Shown here in pieces: positions 52,425 through 60,334 of a stretch of 64,000 nucleotides of DNA. How positions within the stretch are numbered: position 1 is the first letter of the stretch; each line of letters starts with the position of its first letter. The DNA is taken from NCBI RefSeq assembly GCF_007989805.1, contig NZ_BJUB01000007.1:1-64000 (forward strand), given 5' to 3'. Source of the stretch: Cellulomonas xylanilytica. Its GTDB lineage: Bacteria; Actinomycetota; Actinomycetes; Actinomycetales; Cellulomonadaceae. The notes beneath the pieces are model-generated. The model did not search any database and had not been told where the DNA came from. It saw only the letters and a list, made by a program, of their open reading frames with translations. A program made the translations under genes and the position numbers.

Positions 52425-53972
52425 TCAGGAGGCGCGCTCCAGCAGGACGCGGTCCTCGGGTGCGAGGTGCTTGCCCGGTCCGTGGCCGTGGGCTGGGTGC
52501 TGCCAGCCCTTGCCGGGCCCGGAGACGCCGTTGATGGCCGACGTGTCCCACGCGAGGCTGTACGTCGACGCAGCGATCGCCTTCGTCATGATGCCGAGGG
52601 CGGTCGTGTTGACGTTCGAGAGGTCGTCACCGACGGAGTGGTAGTTCGGGTCGTGCGTGATCCCGGCCGTCCCACCGAACAGGGCGACCTCCTCCTCGGT
52701 CTTGACGTCGTCGGCACCGGTGAACAGCCCGGACGCCGGGATGCCGTTGAGGATGAACGCCTGGTAGTCGGACCGTCCGGAGAACTCGGTGTCGACCCAC
52801 GGCTGCCCGATGGTGTCGAACCAGGTGGTCAGGACGTCCTCGGTGGCCTCGGACCCCTCGGGGATCGGGACGCCCGTGGGGGCGGGGTAGGTGGACTGGT
52901 CCGCGTCGTACACGCCGATGATGTAGTTGGGCGAGCCGACCATGTCGTAGTTCAGGTAGGTCGCGATGCGGTCGAGCTCACCCTCCTGCGTGGCCAGCTC
53001 CTCGACGTAGGCGGTGGAGCCGATCAGGCCGAGCTCCTCGGCGCCCCACCAGGCGAACCGCACGGTGTTGTGGTGCGGCGAGTGGGACTTGGCCAGCTGG
53101 ACGGCGACCTCGAGGATCGCTGCCGAGCCCGTGCCGTTGTCGTTGATGCCGGGACCTTCCTCGACGCCGTCCAGGTGGGCGCCGAGCATGACGACGTTGT
53201 CGTCCCGGCCCTGCTTGGTCTCGGCGATCACGTTGAACGACTCGGCCACCTCGGTGTGGCTGGTCAGGTCCAACGTCACGTTCACGGTGCCGGCGGTCAG
53301 CGCAGCGAGGAGCGCCTGGCCGTCGGCCTGACGGACGCCGGCCACGGGCACGTTCACCAGACCCTCGGCGCCGAGGGTGCCGAACAGCTGCACGTCGGGC
53401 ACGTTGTTGTAGATGACGACGCCGATCGCGCCGGCGGTCGCAGCAGCGACGGCCTTGTCACCGAACGGGCACTCGCCGCGGCTGACCAGGGCAATCTTGC
53501 CGGTGGCGACGACACCGGACCACGCGGCGGCGGTGCAGCCGAGCGGGTTGGCGGGGGCGACGAGATCGGCGGTGACCCCGCCGACCGGGGAGTTCGGGGA
53601 GAACTCCATCTGGTCCACCTCGTAGGCGGCGGAGCCGGGGGAGTTCTCCGTCAGGGTGGCCGTGTCGATGATCTCCCGGTCGAACGTGAACGGGTCTCGT
53701 TCGGTGCGGTACCCGGCCTTGCGCAGCGTGCGCTCGACGTAGCGGGCACTCTCCTCGTAGCCGGACGTCAGGGCGGCGCGGTTGCCGTCGTTCTTGTCCG
53801 CGATGCGCTGGAAGGCTGCCAGGTGACCCTGGACAGCTCGTGTGCTGACCTTCTGGGCGAACTTCTCCGGGGATCTCCCGCGATCGTGCGCCGCTGCCGG
53901 GGACGCGAGCGCCCCCGCCGTGACGATGGCGATCGATGAGGCGAGTGCGACCAGAGTTCGACGTGCCGCCAT
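52425..53972 (-). CDS. Secreted M28-family zinc aminopeptidase with PA domain
   Basis: 515 aa. Signal peptide at 1-28 (ASPAAA). A protease-associated domain spans about 135-235. The M28 catalytic domain has its zinc ligands: H266 (GAHLDGV), bridging D278 (GINDNGTGSA), E312/E313 (WWGAEELGLIGS), D343 (LNYDMVGSPN) and H445 (HDPNYHSVGDD). It is similar to Streptomyces aminopeptidase S. The tail is His/Gly-rich. It probably recovers amino acids from extracellular protein. Confidence 0.93.
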   Translation of the reverse strand: MAARRTLVALASSIAIVTAGALASPAAAHDRGRSPEKFAQKVSTRAVQGHLAAFQRIADKNDGNRAALTSGYEESARYVERTLRKAGYRTERDPFTFDREIIDTATLTENSPGSAAYEVDQMEFSPNSPVGGVTADLVAPANPLGCTAAAWSGVVATGKIALVSRGECPFGDKAVAAATAGAIGVVIYNNVPDVQLFGTLGAEGLVNVPVAGVRQADGQALLAALTAGTVNVTLDLTSHTEVAESFNVIAETKQGRDDNVVMLGAHLDGVEEGPGINDNGTGSAAILEVAVQLAKSHSPHHNTVRFAWWGAEELGLIGSTAYVEELATQEGELDRIATYLNYDMVGSPNYIIGVYDADQSTYPAPTGVPIPEGSEATEDVLTTWFDTIGQPWVDTEFSGRSDYQAFILNGIPASGLFTGADDVKTEEEVALFGGTAGITHDPNYHSVGDDLSNVNTTALGIMTKAIAASTYSLAWDTSAINGVSGPGKGWQHPAHGHGPGKHLAPEDRVLLERAS

Positions 53973-54117
53973 GCGGTGTCCTCCTCACACGTCGGCGCGA
54001 CCTGTAGGCCACGCCGGGCCGACCCCTGTCGGCCGGTTCCTAGATCAGCACAGAACGGTCACAGGCGGAAGGTGGAGCGCAACATCGATCTGTGACGCCC
54101 GCGGCCTGAGACGTCCC

Positions 54118-54146
54118 TTGTCGGTGCCGGAGGGGATCGGTACTTT
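54118..54146 (+). promoter_or_regulatory. Putative promoter of the DUF5317/micropeptide operon
   Basis: TTGTCG (54118-54123) and TACTTT (54141-54146) are separated by 17 bases, a reasonable sigma-70-type promoter for this GC content. Transcription would start near 54153, followed by GAGGGAGG (54159-54166) and the ATG at 54172. Confidence 0.45.
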
Positions 54147-54171
54147 CCGGGCACGCCCGAGGGAGGTCACG

Positions 54172-54810
54172 ATGGAATCCGCGCTCGTCGTGGTGCTGCT
54201 GGTGGTCCCGGTGCTCGCGGCTCTCGTGCTCGTCCTGCGGCGCGGCGGGCTCGCCTCCCTGGCTCACGTGCGGGTCCGCGGTGCGCCGTGGGCGCTGACC
54301 GGAGCCGCCGTGCAGGCGCTGCGCAGCGCCGATCCGGCGTGGGCGTCCGGGCTGCTCGATGCCGCCGGGGGCGCGCTCGTGCCGCTCGCGCTCGCGGTGT
54401 GCGCGGTCGGGTTCGCCTTCGCCAACGCGCGCGGTGCCGGGCGCGGCGTGCGCATCGCACTCGTCGTCGCCACGGTCGGGGCGCTGTCGAACGCCCTCGC
54501 GACCGCGCTGAACGGCGGCATGCCCTTCTCCGTCCCGGCGGCGCGGTCCGTCGGGCTCGACGTCACCGGCGCTCCGGGCCACGTCCCCATCGACGGCTCG
54601 ACGGTGCTCGTGCCGCTCGCCGACCTGGTGCCCGTGCCGGGCGTCGCGATGGTGTTCAGCGTCGGCGACGTCCTGCTCTGGGTCGGCCTCGCGGCCGTGC
54701 TCGTCCTGGCAGCTGCCGCCACCCGACTCCCCGGCGGTCCCGCCGGGGCGCACCACCCGCCTGCCGCGGCCCCGGCCACGGCGCCCACCGTCACGAGGAG
54801 CATCCTGTGA
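54172..54810 (+). CDS. DUF5317 membrane protein
   Basis: 212 aa with about five hydrophobic segments (2-22, 40-50, 64-85, 93-113, 155-185). The DUF5317 pattern is seen in the loop with ATALNGGMPFSVPAARSVGL, then STVLVPLADLVPVPGVAMVF and SVGDVLLWVGLAAVL. Its function is unknown. The tail is Ala/Pro-rich and cytosolic or exposed. ATG 54172 has GAGGGAGG upstream. The stop overlaps the first of three tandem 34-residue peptide genes (GTGA), so the membrane protein and the peptides are made together. Confidence 0.85.
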   Translation: MESALVVVLLVVPVLAALVLVLRRGGLASLAHVRVRGAPWALTGAAVQALRSADPAWASGLLDAAGGALVPLALAVCAVGFAFANARGAGRGVRIALVVATVGALSNALATALNGGMPFSVPAARSVGLDVTGAPGHVPIDGSTVLVPLADLVPVPGVAMVFSVGDVLLWVGLAAVLVLAAAATRLPGGPAGAHHPPAAAPATAPTVTRSIL

Positions 54811-54911
54811 ACCGACCTTCTGCCACGCGCGTCTACGTCACCCTGTCGAGCCTGGCGGTCACCGCCGCAGCGGTGTACGCGTTCGCCGCTCCCTTCAGCC
54901 GCACCAACTGA
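54807..54911 (+). CDS. 34-residue hydrophobic peptide, copy 1
   Basis: GTG start overlapping the DUF5317 stop. The product MNRPSATRVYVTLSSLAVTA continues AAVYAFAAPFSRTN. It has a basic N-terminus, a single hydrophobic helix (about residues 9-28), a Pro and a short polar end. It is one of three paralogues of identical length with high DNA identity, which argues strongly that they are real genes. Could be a membrane microprotein, a signal or bacteriocin-like peptide; no family recognised. Confidence 0.75.
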   Translation: MNRPSATRVYVTLSSLAVTAAAVYAFAAPFSRTN

Positions 54912-54916
54912 CGGTG

Positions 54917-55021
54917 ATGCAGCGCCCCTCGTACGCGCGCGTCTACGTCACGCTCTCGAGCCTGGCGATCACCGCCGCTGCGGTGTACGCGTTCGCCGCG
55001 CCGTTCACGAAGACGAACTGA
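54917..55021 (+). CDS. 34-residue hydrophobic peptide, copy 2
   Basis: ATG start 5 bases after copy 1 stops (an adjoining GTG at 54914 is possible). The product MQRPSYARVYVTLSSLAITA continues AAVYAFAAPFTKTN. Arrangement as in copy 1: Arg/Tyr-containing N-terminus, hydrophobic helix, then PFTKTN. The spacing implies translational reinitiation from the preceding copy. Confidence 0.77.
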   Translation: MQRPSYARVYVTLSSLAITAAAVYAFAAPFTKTN

Positions 55022-55026
55022 CCGCC

Positions 55027-55131
55027 GTGCAGCGCCCTTCGTACGCGCGCGTCTACGTCACGCTGTCGAGCCTCGCGATCACCGCCGCTGCGGTGTACGC
55101 CTTCGCGGCTCCGCACGGCAGGACCAACTAG
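55027..55131 (+). CDS. 34-residue hydrophobic peptide, copy 3
   Basis: GTG start 5 bases after copy 2 stops. The product MQRPSYARVYVTLSSLAITA continues AAVYAFAAPHGRTN. It is identical to copy 2 for the first 29 residues at protein level; the C-terminal end PHGRTN differs. It ends in TAG rather than TGA. A strong hairpin terminator starts 7 bases after the stop, closing the operon. Confidence 0.77.
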   Translation: MQRPSYARVYVTLSSLAITAAAVYAFAAPHGRTN

Positions 55132-55137
55132 CCGGCG

Positions 55138-55168
55138 TCGGGTGGTGCGGTCGCGCCGCACCACCCGA
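55138..55168. terminator. Terminator closing the micropeptide operon
   Basis: TCGGGTGGTGCG (55138-55149), a 7-base loop and CGCACCACCCGA (55157-55168) form a perfect 12-bp stem. It lies between the convergent micropeptide operon and the FBP-domain gene and can end transcription from both sides. Confidence 0.85.
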
Positions 55169-55175
55169 CCCAGCC

Positions 55176-55667
55176 CTACAGCTCGCGCAGCACCTCGCGC
55201 GCGAAGCGCACCGACCGCTCGCGCAGCCCGTCGACGCGGCGCAGCACGTACCCGGCCGGGTCCTGCCCGGCCTCGACGAGCGTGGGCTTGCGCCGCACGT
55301 TCGCGGAGCAGTCGAAGGTGGTGCAGATCAGCGTGCCGATGGTGTCGCCGTTGCGGCCGGGTCCGCCGGCCCGGCGGGCGACGTACATCGAGACGTCGTC
55401 GGTGGAGTAGACGTCCTCGCACCAGGCGCAGACGGCCGGGCGGCGCTTGCCGACCTCGGGCGAGCGCAGCGCGATGCCCACGAGGGTCTCCTCGTCGGGC
55501 ACGACCACGTAGGCGCGCAGGGGTGCCTTGCGGTCGATCCAGCCGAGGTAGTCGAGGCGGTCCCAGCGCAGGTCGGCCAGGTCGGTGGGGACGGTGAGCT
55601 GGGCGGCCTCGCGGCGCGAGCAGTTCACGAAGGACGCGCGGATCTGCTTCTCGGTCAAGGGGTTCAT
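55176..55667 (-). CDS. FBP-domain treble-clef zinc-finger protein
   Basis: 163 aa. The N-terminal region (MNPLTEKQIRASFVNCSRRE) and the C-terminal treble clef with CAWCEDV and CTTFDCSANVRRKPT (four Cys ligands) match the FBP C-terminal zinc-finger family, related to EF-G-binding proteins of Gram-positive bacteria (FusB-like). A role at the ribosome is therefore plausible. ATG 55667 is the family start. Confidence 0.88.
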   Translation of the reverse strand: MNPLTEKQIRASFVNCSRREAAQLTVPTDLADLRWDRLDYLGWIDRKAPLRAYVVVPDEETLVGIALRSPEVGKRRPAVCAWCEDVYSTDDVSMYVARRAGGPGRNGDTIGTLICTTFDCSANVRRKPTLVEAGQDPAGYVLRRVDGLRERSVRFAREVLREL

Positions 55668-55940
55668 GATCTCGGTGCTCTCGGGGTGGCGGGAGCCGCC
55701 ACGGGCTCGTGACGGCGCGAGCGCCCGCCCGCGCATGCCCGAGGACCGGCGGAGGATGAGGTCCGTCGGTGGTGGCGCCGAGGTGGCGTCAGGCGTGCTG
55801 AGCGGGCGTCCGGGTCCCGCCTGAGCAGGCCTGGACGGCCGCCTCGCTTCCCCGCTGCATCGTGGTGCGCTCCGTGCTCGTCTTCGTCATGAACGTGTCG
55901 ATGGTGCGCCTCGCCCGGCCCGCGAGTCCAATCGGATTCG

Positions 55941-56507
55941 TCAGTCTGCCGGGGCCGCGAGCGCCTTGCGCACCGTGAGCAGGAGCTGGCTGACCACGTC
56001 GTGCGACGGTGTCGTGCCCTCGCGGAGCTCGCTCCAGCCGAGGTAGAGGGACGACCACAGGACGCCCTGCACCCAGCCGGCGGTGAGGCGGGTGTCGAGG
56101 GTGCCGTCGGCGAGCCCCCGCGCGCAGGCGTCGTCGAGCGCCTGGGTGAACCCGAGCTCGGACCCGCACGCCTCGATCGAGACCACCTCGGAGAACATCA
56201 GGGTGAGGAGGTCGCCGAGCTGCAGGAGGGTCTGGCACGAACGCAGGAGGGCGTCGAGCCCCGGGCCGTCGTCGAGGCGTGCCCGGCCGGCGGCGTCGGA
56301 CAGCTGCTGGCCGGCCTCCTGCGCGACGGCGGCGAGGAGCTCGGCGCGGTCGGGGAAGTAGCGGTGGAGCGTGGTCCGGCCGACGTCGGCGGCGTCGGCG
56401 ATCTGGCCGAGGCTCGCCGCCGGGTCCTGGGCCAGCGCGCGCACGGCGGCGTCGAGGATCGCCTTGCGGGTACGTCCGCGTGCTCCGGTCGCGATGTCGG
56501 TCGTCAC
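55941..56507 (-). CDS. TetR-family transcriptional regulator
   Basis: 188 aa, GTG start. The HTH is RTRKAILDAAVRALAQDPAA followed by QIADAADVGRTTLHRYFPDR (residues 12-52); the C-terminal ligand-binding helices fill the rest. Divergent from an ABC exporter gene across 74 bases that hold a clear inverted repeat, the usual TetR/efflux arrangement. Confidence 0.93.
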   Translation of the reverse strand: MTTDIATGARGRTRKAILDAAVRALAQDPAASLGQIADAADVGRTTLHRYFPDRAELLAAVAQEAGQQLSDAAGRARLDDGPGLDALLRSCQTLLQLGDLLTLMFSEVVSIEACGSELGFTQALDDACARGLADGTLDTRLTAGWVQGVLWSSLYLGWSELREGTTPSHDVVSQLLLTVRKALAAPAD

Positions 56508-56518
56508 CTACGGAAAGT

Positions 56519-56547
56519 AACACCGAGTTCCATAGGGAAACGGTGTT
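56519..56547. promoter_or_regulatory. TetR operator between tetR and ABC exporter genes
   Basis: AACACCG (56519-56525) and CGGTGTT (56541-56547) form a perfect 7-bp inverted repeat with a 15-base spacer that is AT-rich (AGTTCCATAGGGAAA). Located 12 bases before the tetR start and 35 bases before the ABC gene start, it can control both directions. Confidence 0.7.
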
Positions 56548-56581
56548 GACCGATATGGCACACGAGTGTTCCACTGGCTCG

Positions 56582-58399
56582 ATGACGGCGACGACGACGG
56601 ACACTCCGACCGAGACCGACCCAGCACCCGCCGCCGACCAGGCGCCGCGCGGCGAGAAGCTCCGCATCCTCATCGGCTTCGCCCGGCCGCACCGCCGGAC
56701 CCTCCTGCTCGGGCTGGGTCTGAGCCTCGTGGCGACGGCGATGGGCCTCGCGACGCCGATGGTGACCAAGTGGGTGCTCGACTCCCTCTCCGAGGGGCTC
56801 AGCCTGGCCGCACCCATCGCGCTGCTGCTCGGGCTCCTGGTGGTCGGGTCCGCCGTCGGGCTCGCGCAGTGGATCCTCATGGGCACCGTGGCCGAGCGCA
56901 TCGTGCTCGACGCGCGGGAGTCGCTGGTCCGCAAGTTCCTTCGCGCGACCGTGCCGGCCGTGACACGTCGGCCCGTCGGCGAGCTGGTCACCCGGACCAC
57001 GTCGGACACCCTGCTGCTGCGCGAGGCCGCGTCGTCCAGCCTCGTCAGCCTGGTCAACGGCGTCGTCGCCCTCGTCGGCACCCTGATCCTCATGGCGGTC
57101 CTCGACCTCGTGCTTCTCGGGACGACCATCGCCGCGATCATCGTCGTCAGCGTCCTCATGGCGCTGCTGCTGCCGGGCATCGCGAAGGCGCAGGAGGCCG
57201 CGCAGGAGTCCGTCGGCCGGCTCGGCGGCACGCTGGAGGGCACGCTGCGCGCGGTCCGGACGGTGAAGTCGAGCCGGGCCGAGGAGCGTCAGGGCGAACG
57301 GATCCTCGCCGACGCGCGCGACGCCAAGGACCACTCCGTGCGCGCGGTGCGCACCACCGCGGTCGCCTGGACCATCTCCTGGGGCGGCATCCAGCTCGCG
57401 ATCGTGGTCATCCTCGGGCTCGGCGCGTGGCGGGTGTCGCAGGACCTGCTCGCGGTGTCCAGCCTGGTGGCGTTCCTGCTCTACGCGTTCAACATCGTCG
57501 GCCCGATCACCGAGCTGACCCAGGCCTTCACGCAGCTGCAGTCGGGCATCGCTGCGGCCGCGCGCATCCGCGAGGTCACGGAGATGGACAGCGAGCAGCC
57601 CGTGGCCTCCGGGTCCGTCCCGGACGTCGTCGTGGACGACTCGACGCCCGTCGTCGAGCTGCGGAACGTCACCGCGGCGTACGGCCCCGACGCCGAGCCC
57701 GCGGTCCGGGACATCTCCTTCGTCGTGCCGCGACGGGGTCACACCGCGCTCGTCGGCCCGTCCGGAGCGGGCAAGACGACCGTGTTCTCGCTGCTGCTGC
57801 GCTTCCTCGAACCGCAGTCGGGGCAGCTCCTGCTCGACGGGCGCCCGTTCTCCGAGATCGGGCACGACCGGCTCCGCGAGCGGTTCGCCTACGTCGAGCA
57901 GGAGACGCCGATCGTGCCCGGCTCGATCCGCGACAACCTGCTGTTCAGCGCCCCCGACGCGACCGACGAGGAGCTCGACCGGGTGCTGACCGCCGTCCGG
58001 CTCGACGGGGCGTTCGACGCGCTCCCCGAGGGTCTGGACACGTCGCTCACCTCGACGTCCGTCTCCGGCGGCCAGCGCCAGCGCATCGCTCTCGCCCGCG
58101 CGATCCTCAAGGCGCCCGAGGTCCTGCTCCTCGACGAGGCGACCGCCCAGGTGGACGGCCTGACCGAGTCGGCGATCCACGACTGCATCCGGGACCTCGC
58201 CGCGCGCGGAGCCGTCGTCACGGTCGCGCACCGGCTGTCCACGGTCCTCGACGCCGACACGATCCTCGTCATGGAGGACGGCCGGGTGCGGGCCCGCGGG
58301 ACGCACGAGGAGCTGCTGGGGTCCGACGCGCTCTACCGAGACCTGGTCGAGGCGCTGCGCATCGGCGTGGAGCTGCCGGGGCGCGTCGCCGTCAGCTGA
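56582..58399 (+). CDS. ABC exporter, fused permease and ATPase
   Basis: 605 aa half-transporter (acts as dimer). An acidic Thr-rich tail is followed by six membrane helices in residues 38-330 and the nucleotide-binding domain: Walker A GPSGAGKTT at about 391-399, Q-loop YVEQETP, signature VSGGQRQRIALARA, Walker B LLLLDEAT and H-loop VAHRLST. It resembles multidrug/BmrA-like exporters. ATG 56582 is preferred; ATG 56555 in frame would place the start next to the operator. The TetR regulator upstream probably senses its substrate. Confidence 0.9.
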   Translation: MTATTTDTPTETDPAPAADQAPRGEKLRILIGFARPHRRTLLLGLGLSLVATAMGLATPMVTKWVLDSLSEGLSLAAPIALLLGLLVVGSAVGLAQWILMGTVAERIVLDARESLVRKFLRATVPAVTRRPVGELVTRTTSDTLLLREAASSSLVSLVNGVVALVGTLILMAVLDLVLLGTTIAAIIVVSVLMALLLPGIAKAQEAAQESVGRLGGTLEGTLRAVRTVKSSRAEERQGERILADARDAKDHSVRAVRTTAVAWTISWGGIQLAIVVILGLGAWRVSQDLLAVSSLVAFLLYAFNIVGPITELTQAFTQLQSGIAAAARIREVTEMDSEQPVASGSVPDVVVDDSTPVVELRNVTAAYGPDAEPAVRDISFVVPRRGHTALVGPSGAGKTTVFSLLLRFLEPQSGQLLLDGRPFSEIGHDRLRERFAYVEQETPIVPGSIRDNLLFSAPDATDEELDRVLTAVRLDGAFDALPEGLDTSLTSTSVSGGQRQRIALARAILKAPEVLLLDEATAQVDGLTESAIHDCIRDLAARGAVVTVAHRLSTVLDADTILVMEDGRVRARGTHEELLGSDALYRDLVEALRIGVELPGRVAVS

Positions 58400-59276
58400 C
58401 CTCGGCGGTCACCTCGCGGATCACGTGCCGGGCGTTCGCCGCCAGCACCGGGTTGGTGTCGCGGTAGTAGGGCAGCTGGACCAGCGCCTGCGCCAGTGCA
58501 CGCGCCCGGGCGCGGGTCCAGGTGGTGTCCTCGACGTCCAGGTCCTCCCGCAGCACCGCGCGGGCCGGCGGCGGCAGGAGGTTCCAGGCGACCCCGAGGT
58601 CCAGCGTCGGGTCGCCCGTGCCGATGCCCGCGAAGTCGATCAGGCCGGTGAGCCGGTCGTCGGTGAGCAGCAGGTTGCCGGGCGCGATGTCGCCGTGCAC
58701 CCAGGTGCGCCGGCCGTCCCACTCGGCCGTCGCGAGCGCGTGCTCCCAGGCGGCGGTGACCGCGTCCGCGTCGATCTCGTCGGACACCGCCACGATGTCG
58801 CGACGCACCTGCTCGTCACGGTCGACCAGGCGGCCGGGCTTGACCCGGCCGTCGGCCAGCGGCAGCGCGCGGATCGCACGGACCAGCACCGCGAGGTCCC
58901 GCGCGAGCACCTCCGGCTCCCGCAGGGCGCCGAGGACCGGGTTGCTCCCCGGCACCCACGTCAGCACCGACCACGTCCACGGGTAGCCGTGTGCGGGGGT
59001 GCCGACGGCGGCGACCCGCGGGATGGTCACCGGCAGCAACCCGCCCAGCCGCGGCAGCCACCGCACCTCGTGGTCCACCGTGTCGCCGGCCCAGTGGATG
59101 CGGGGCATCCGGACCACCAGGTCGTCGCCGAGCCGGAACATCGCGTTGTCGGTGCCGCTCGACGGCACCCGCCGCACGGGCAGGTCCGCCCACTGCGGCA
59201 GCTGGTCGGCCAGGAGGGAGCGGACGAGGTCGACCGGGAGGTCGAGCTCGTCGGCGTGCATGCGCGTCGTCGTCAT
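58392..59276 (-). CDS. APH-family phosphotransferase
   Basis: 294 aa, kinase-like fold. SSGTDNAMFRLGDDLVVRMP holds the nucleotide-binding strands; the catalytic loop is WVHGDIAPGNLLL (H-G-D...N) and the metal-binding motif LIDFAGIGTGDPTLDLGVAW. It matches the aminoglycoside/macrolide phosphotransferase (MPH-like) group; many such chromosomal proteins do not confer resistance. ATG 59276 is used. Its 3' end overlaps the ABC exporter gene by 8 bases. Confidence 0.88.
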   Translation of the reverse strand: MTTTRMHADELDLPVDLVRSLLADQLPQWADLPVRRVPSSGTDNAMFRLGDDLVVRMPRIHWAGDTVDHEVRWLPRLGGLLPVTIPRVAAVGTPAHGYPWTWSVLTWVPGSNPVLGALREPEVLARDLAVLVRAIRALPLADGRVKPGRLVDRDEQVRRDIVAVSDEIDADAVTAAWEHALATAEWDGRRTWVHGDIAPGNLLLTDDRLTGLIDFAGIGTGDPTLDLGVAWNLLPPPARAVLREDLDVEDTTWTRARARALAQALVQLPYYRDTNPVLAANARHVIREVTAEVS

Positions 59277-59323
59277 CAGGGACCAGCCTCCCCGCTCAGG
59301 CAACGGGTTTGCCGCTCAAGATG

Positions 59324-59337
59324 CTCAGCATGCTGAG
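59324..59337. promoter_or_regulatory. Perfect palindrome in the APH/TspO divergent region
   Basis: CTCAGCATGCTGAG is a perfect 14-bp inverted repeat, 19 bases before the TspO-like gene start and 48 before the divergent APH gene. Another GCTCA half-site precedes it at about 59314. It is a candidate operator for an unlinked regulator. Confidence 0.5.
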
Positions 59338-59355
59338 TGTTGGCACGATGGCGGG

Positions 59356-60177
59356 ATGGAGACCGCACTCGCCAGCCACGCACCCGCCACGACCCGCGAC
59401 CGGGTCCGCCAGGTCACCGTCCTCGTCGGTGCGATCGTCGCCATCGGTGGTGCCGCCGTCGGCTCCGGGGCGTTCGGCGGCCAGCCCATCGCCGACGCCG
59501 CCGATGGAGCCCTGTCCGCGACCGCCACCCCCCTCGCCCCGGACACCCCCGCCTTCTCCATCTGGTCGCTGATCTACCTCGGGCTCGGCGTCTTCGCCGT
59601 CGTCCAGGCGCTGCCCCGCCAGGGCGCCGACCCGCGGCTGCGTGCCGTGTCGTGGTGGGTGCTGGCGTCGATGCTGCTCAACGCCCTGTGGATCGGGGTC
59701 GTGCAGGCCGGATCGGTCGGCGGCAGCGTCGTGGTGATCCTGACCCTGCTGGCGGTGCTGGCGACGATCTTCGTCAAGCTCGTCCGGATCGCGCACACCG
59801 GGATCGCGACGTCGCTCATCACCGACACGACCATGGGCCTGTACCTCGGCTGGGTCAGCGTCGCGTCGCTCGCCAACATCGCCGCCTTCCTCACCGTCGC
59901 CGACGTCGGCGAGCTGGGCCTCGGCGCGACCGGTTGGTCGGTGGTCGTGCTGGCCGCCGGCGCCGCACTGTCCGTCGCGTACGCGGTCTTCGGCCGCACG
60001 CGTCCGTCGGTGATCGTCCCGATCGGCCTGGCCATGGCCTGGGGCCTCGGCTGGATCGGCCTCGGTCGCACCAACGGTCCGCTGGTCGACGAGACGGTCG
60101 CGACGGCCGCGTTCGCCGCCGCCGCGGTCGCGCTGCTGGCCCCGATCGTCACCAGCCTGGTGGCCCGTCGCCGCTGA
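59356..60177 (+). CDS. TspO/MBR-like tryptophan-rich membrane protein
   Basis: 273 aa with about eight hydrophobic segments. TPAFSIWSLIYLGLGVFAVV, SWWVLASMLLNALWIGVVQA and TTMGLYLGWVSVASLANIAA are typical of the TspO/MBR-related tryptophan-rich family found in actinobacteria, longer than classical five-helix TspO. Classical members bind porphyrins and respond to light or oxidative stress; whether this one does is unknown. ATG 59356 has GGGATGGAG context upstream. Confidence 0.82.
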   Translation: METALASHAPATTRDRVRQVTVLVGAIVAIGGAAVGSGAFGGQPIADAADGALSATATPLAPDTPAFSIWSLIYLGLGVFAVVQALPRQGADPRLRAVSWWVLASMLLNALWIGVVQAGSVGGSVVVILTLLAVLATIFVKLVRIAHTGIATSLITDTTMGLYLGWVSVASLANIAAFLTVADVGELGLGATGWSVVVLAAGAALSVAYAVFGRTRPSVIVPIGLAMAWGLGWIGLGRTNGPLVDETVATAAFAAAAVALLAPIVTSLVARRR

Positions 60178-60334
60178 CGAGAAAGCCCTGAGCGCCGCGC
60201 GCACACCTGGTCGCATCGCTCGAGTCTTGGTCGGTCGCGAGCCGGCGCGACGAGGTCCCCTCGCGGCACTCGTCGATCCGTCGTCGGCCGGCGACGTTGT
60301 GGCACGCGGTCGCGAGGTCCGCTGCCGACCGCCG

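Larger units (their letters stand above)
54807..55131 (+). repeat. Triple 110-bp tandem duplication of a micropeptide gene
   Basis: Three units start at 54807, 54917 and 55027, an exact 110-base period (105-base gene plus 5-base spacer; the last unit has no spacer). The core GCGCGTCTACGTCAC and the codons for SSLAxTAAAVYAFAAP are nearly identical, while the first five and the last five or six codons vary. Copies 2 and 3 are the closest pair. Synonymous differences between copies indicate maintained coding function. Confidence 0.9.

Noticed and set aside
54059..54095. TCACAG...CTGTGA inverted repeat as a CRP site upstream of DUF5317
   Set aside because: The 25-base spacer is far from the CRP spacing of about 6 bases and the arms are short.
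55789..55890. 33-residue minus-strand frame in the gap between the FBP and TetR genes
   Set aside because: No ribosome site, no paralogue and Thr/Gly/Arg-rich composition. The 273-base gap shows no other convincing feature.
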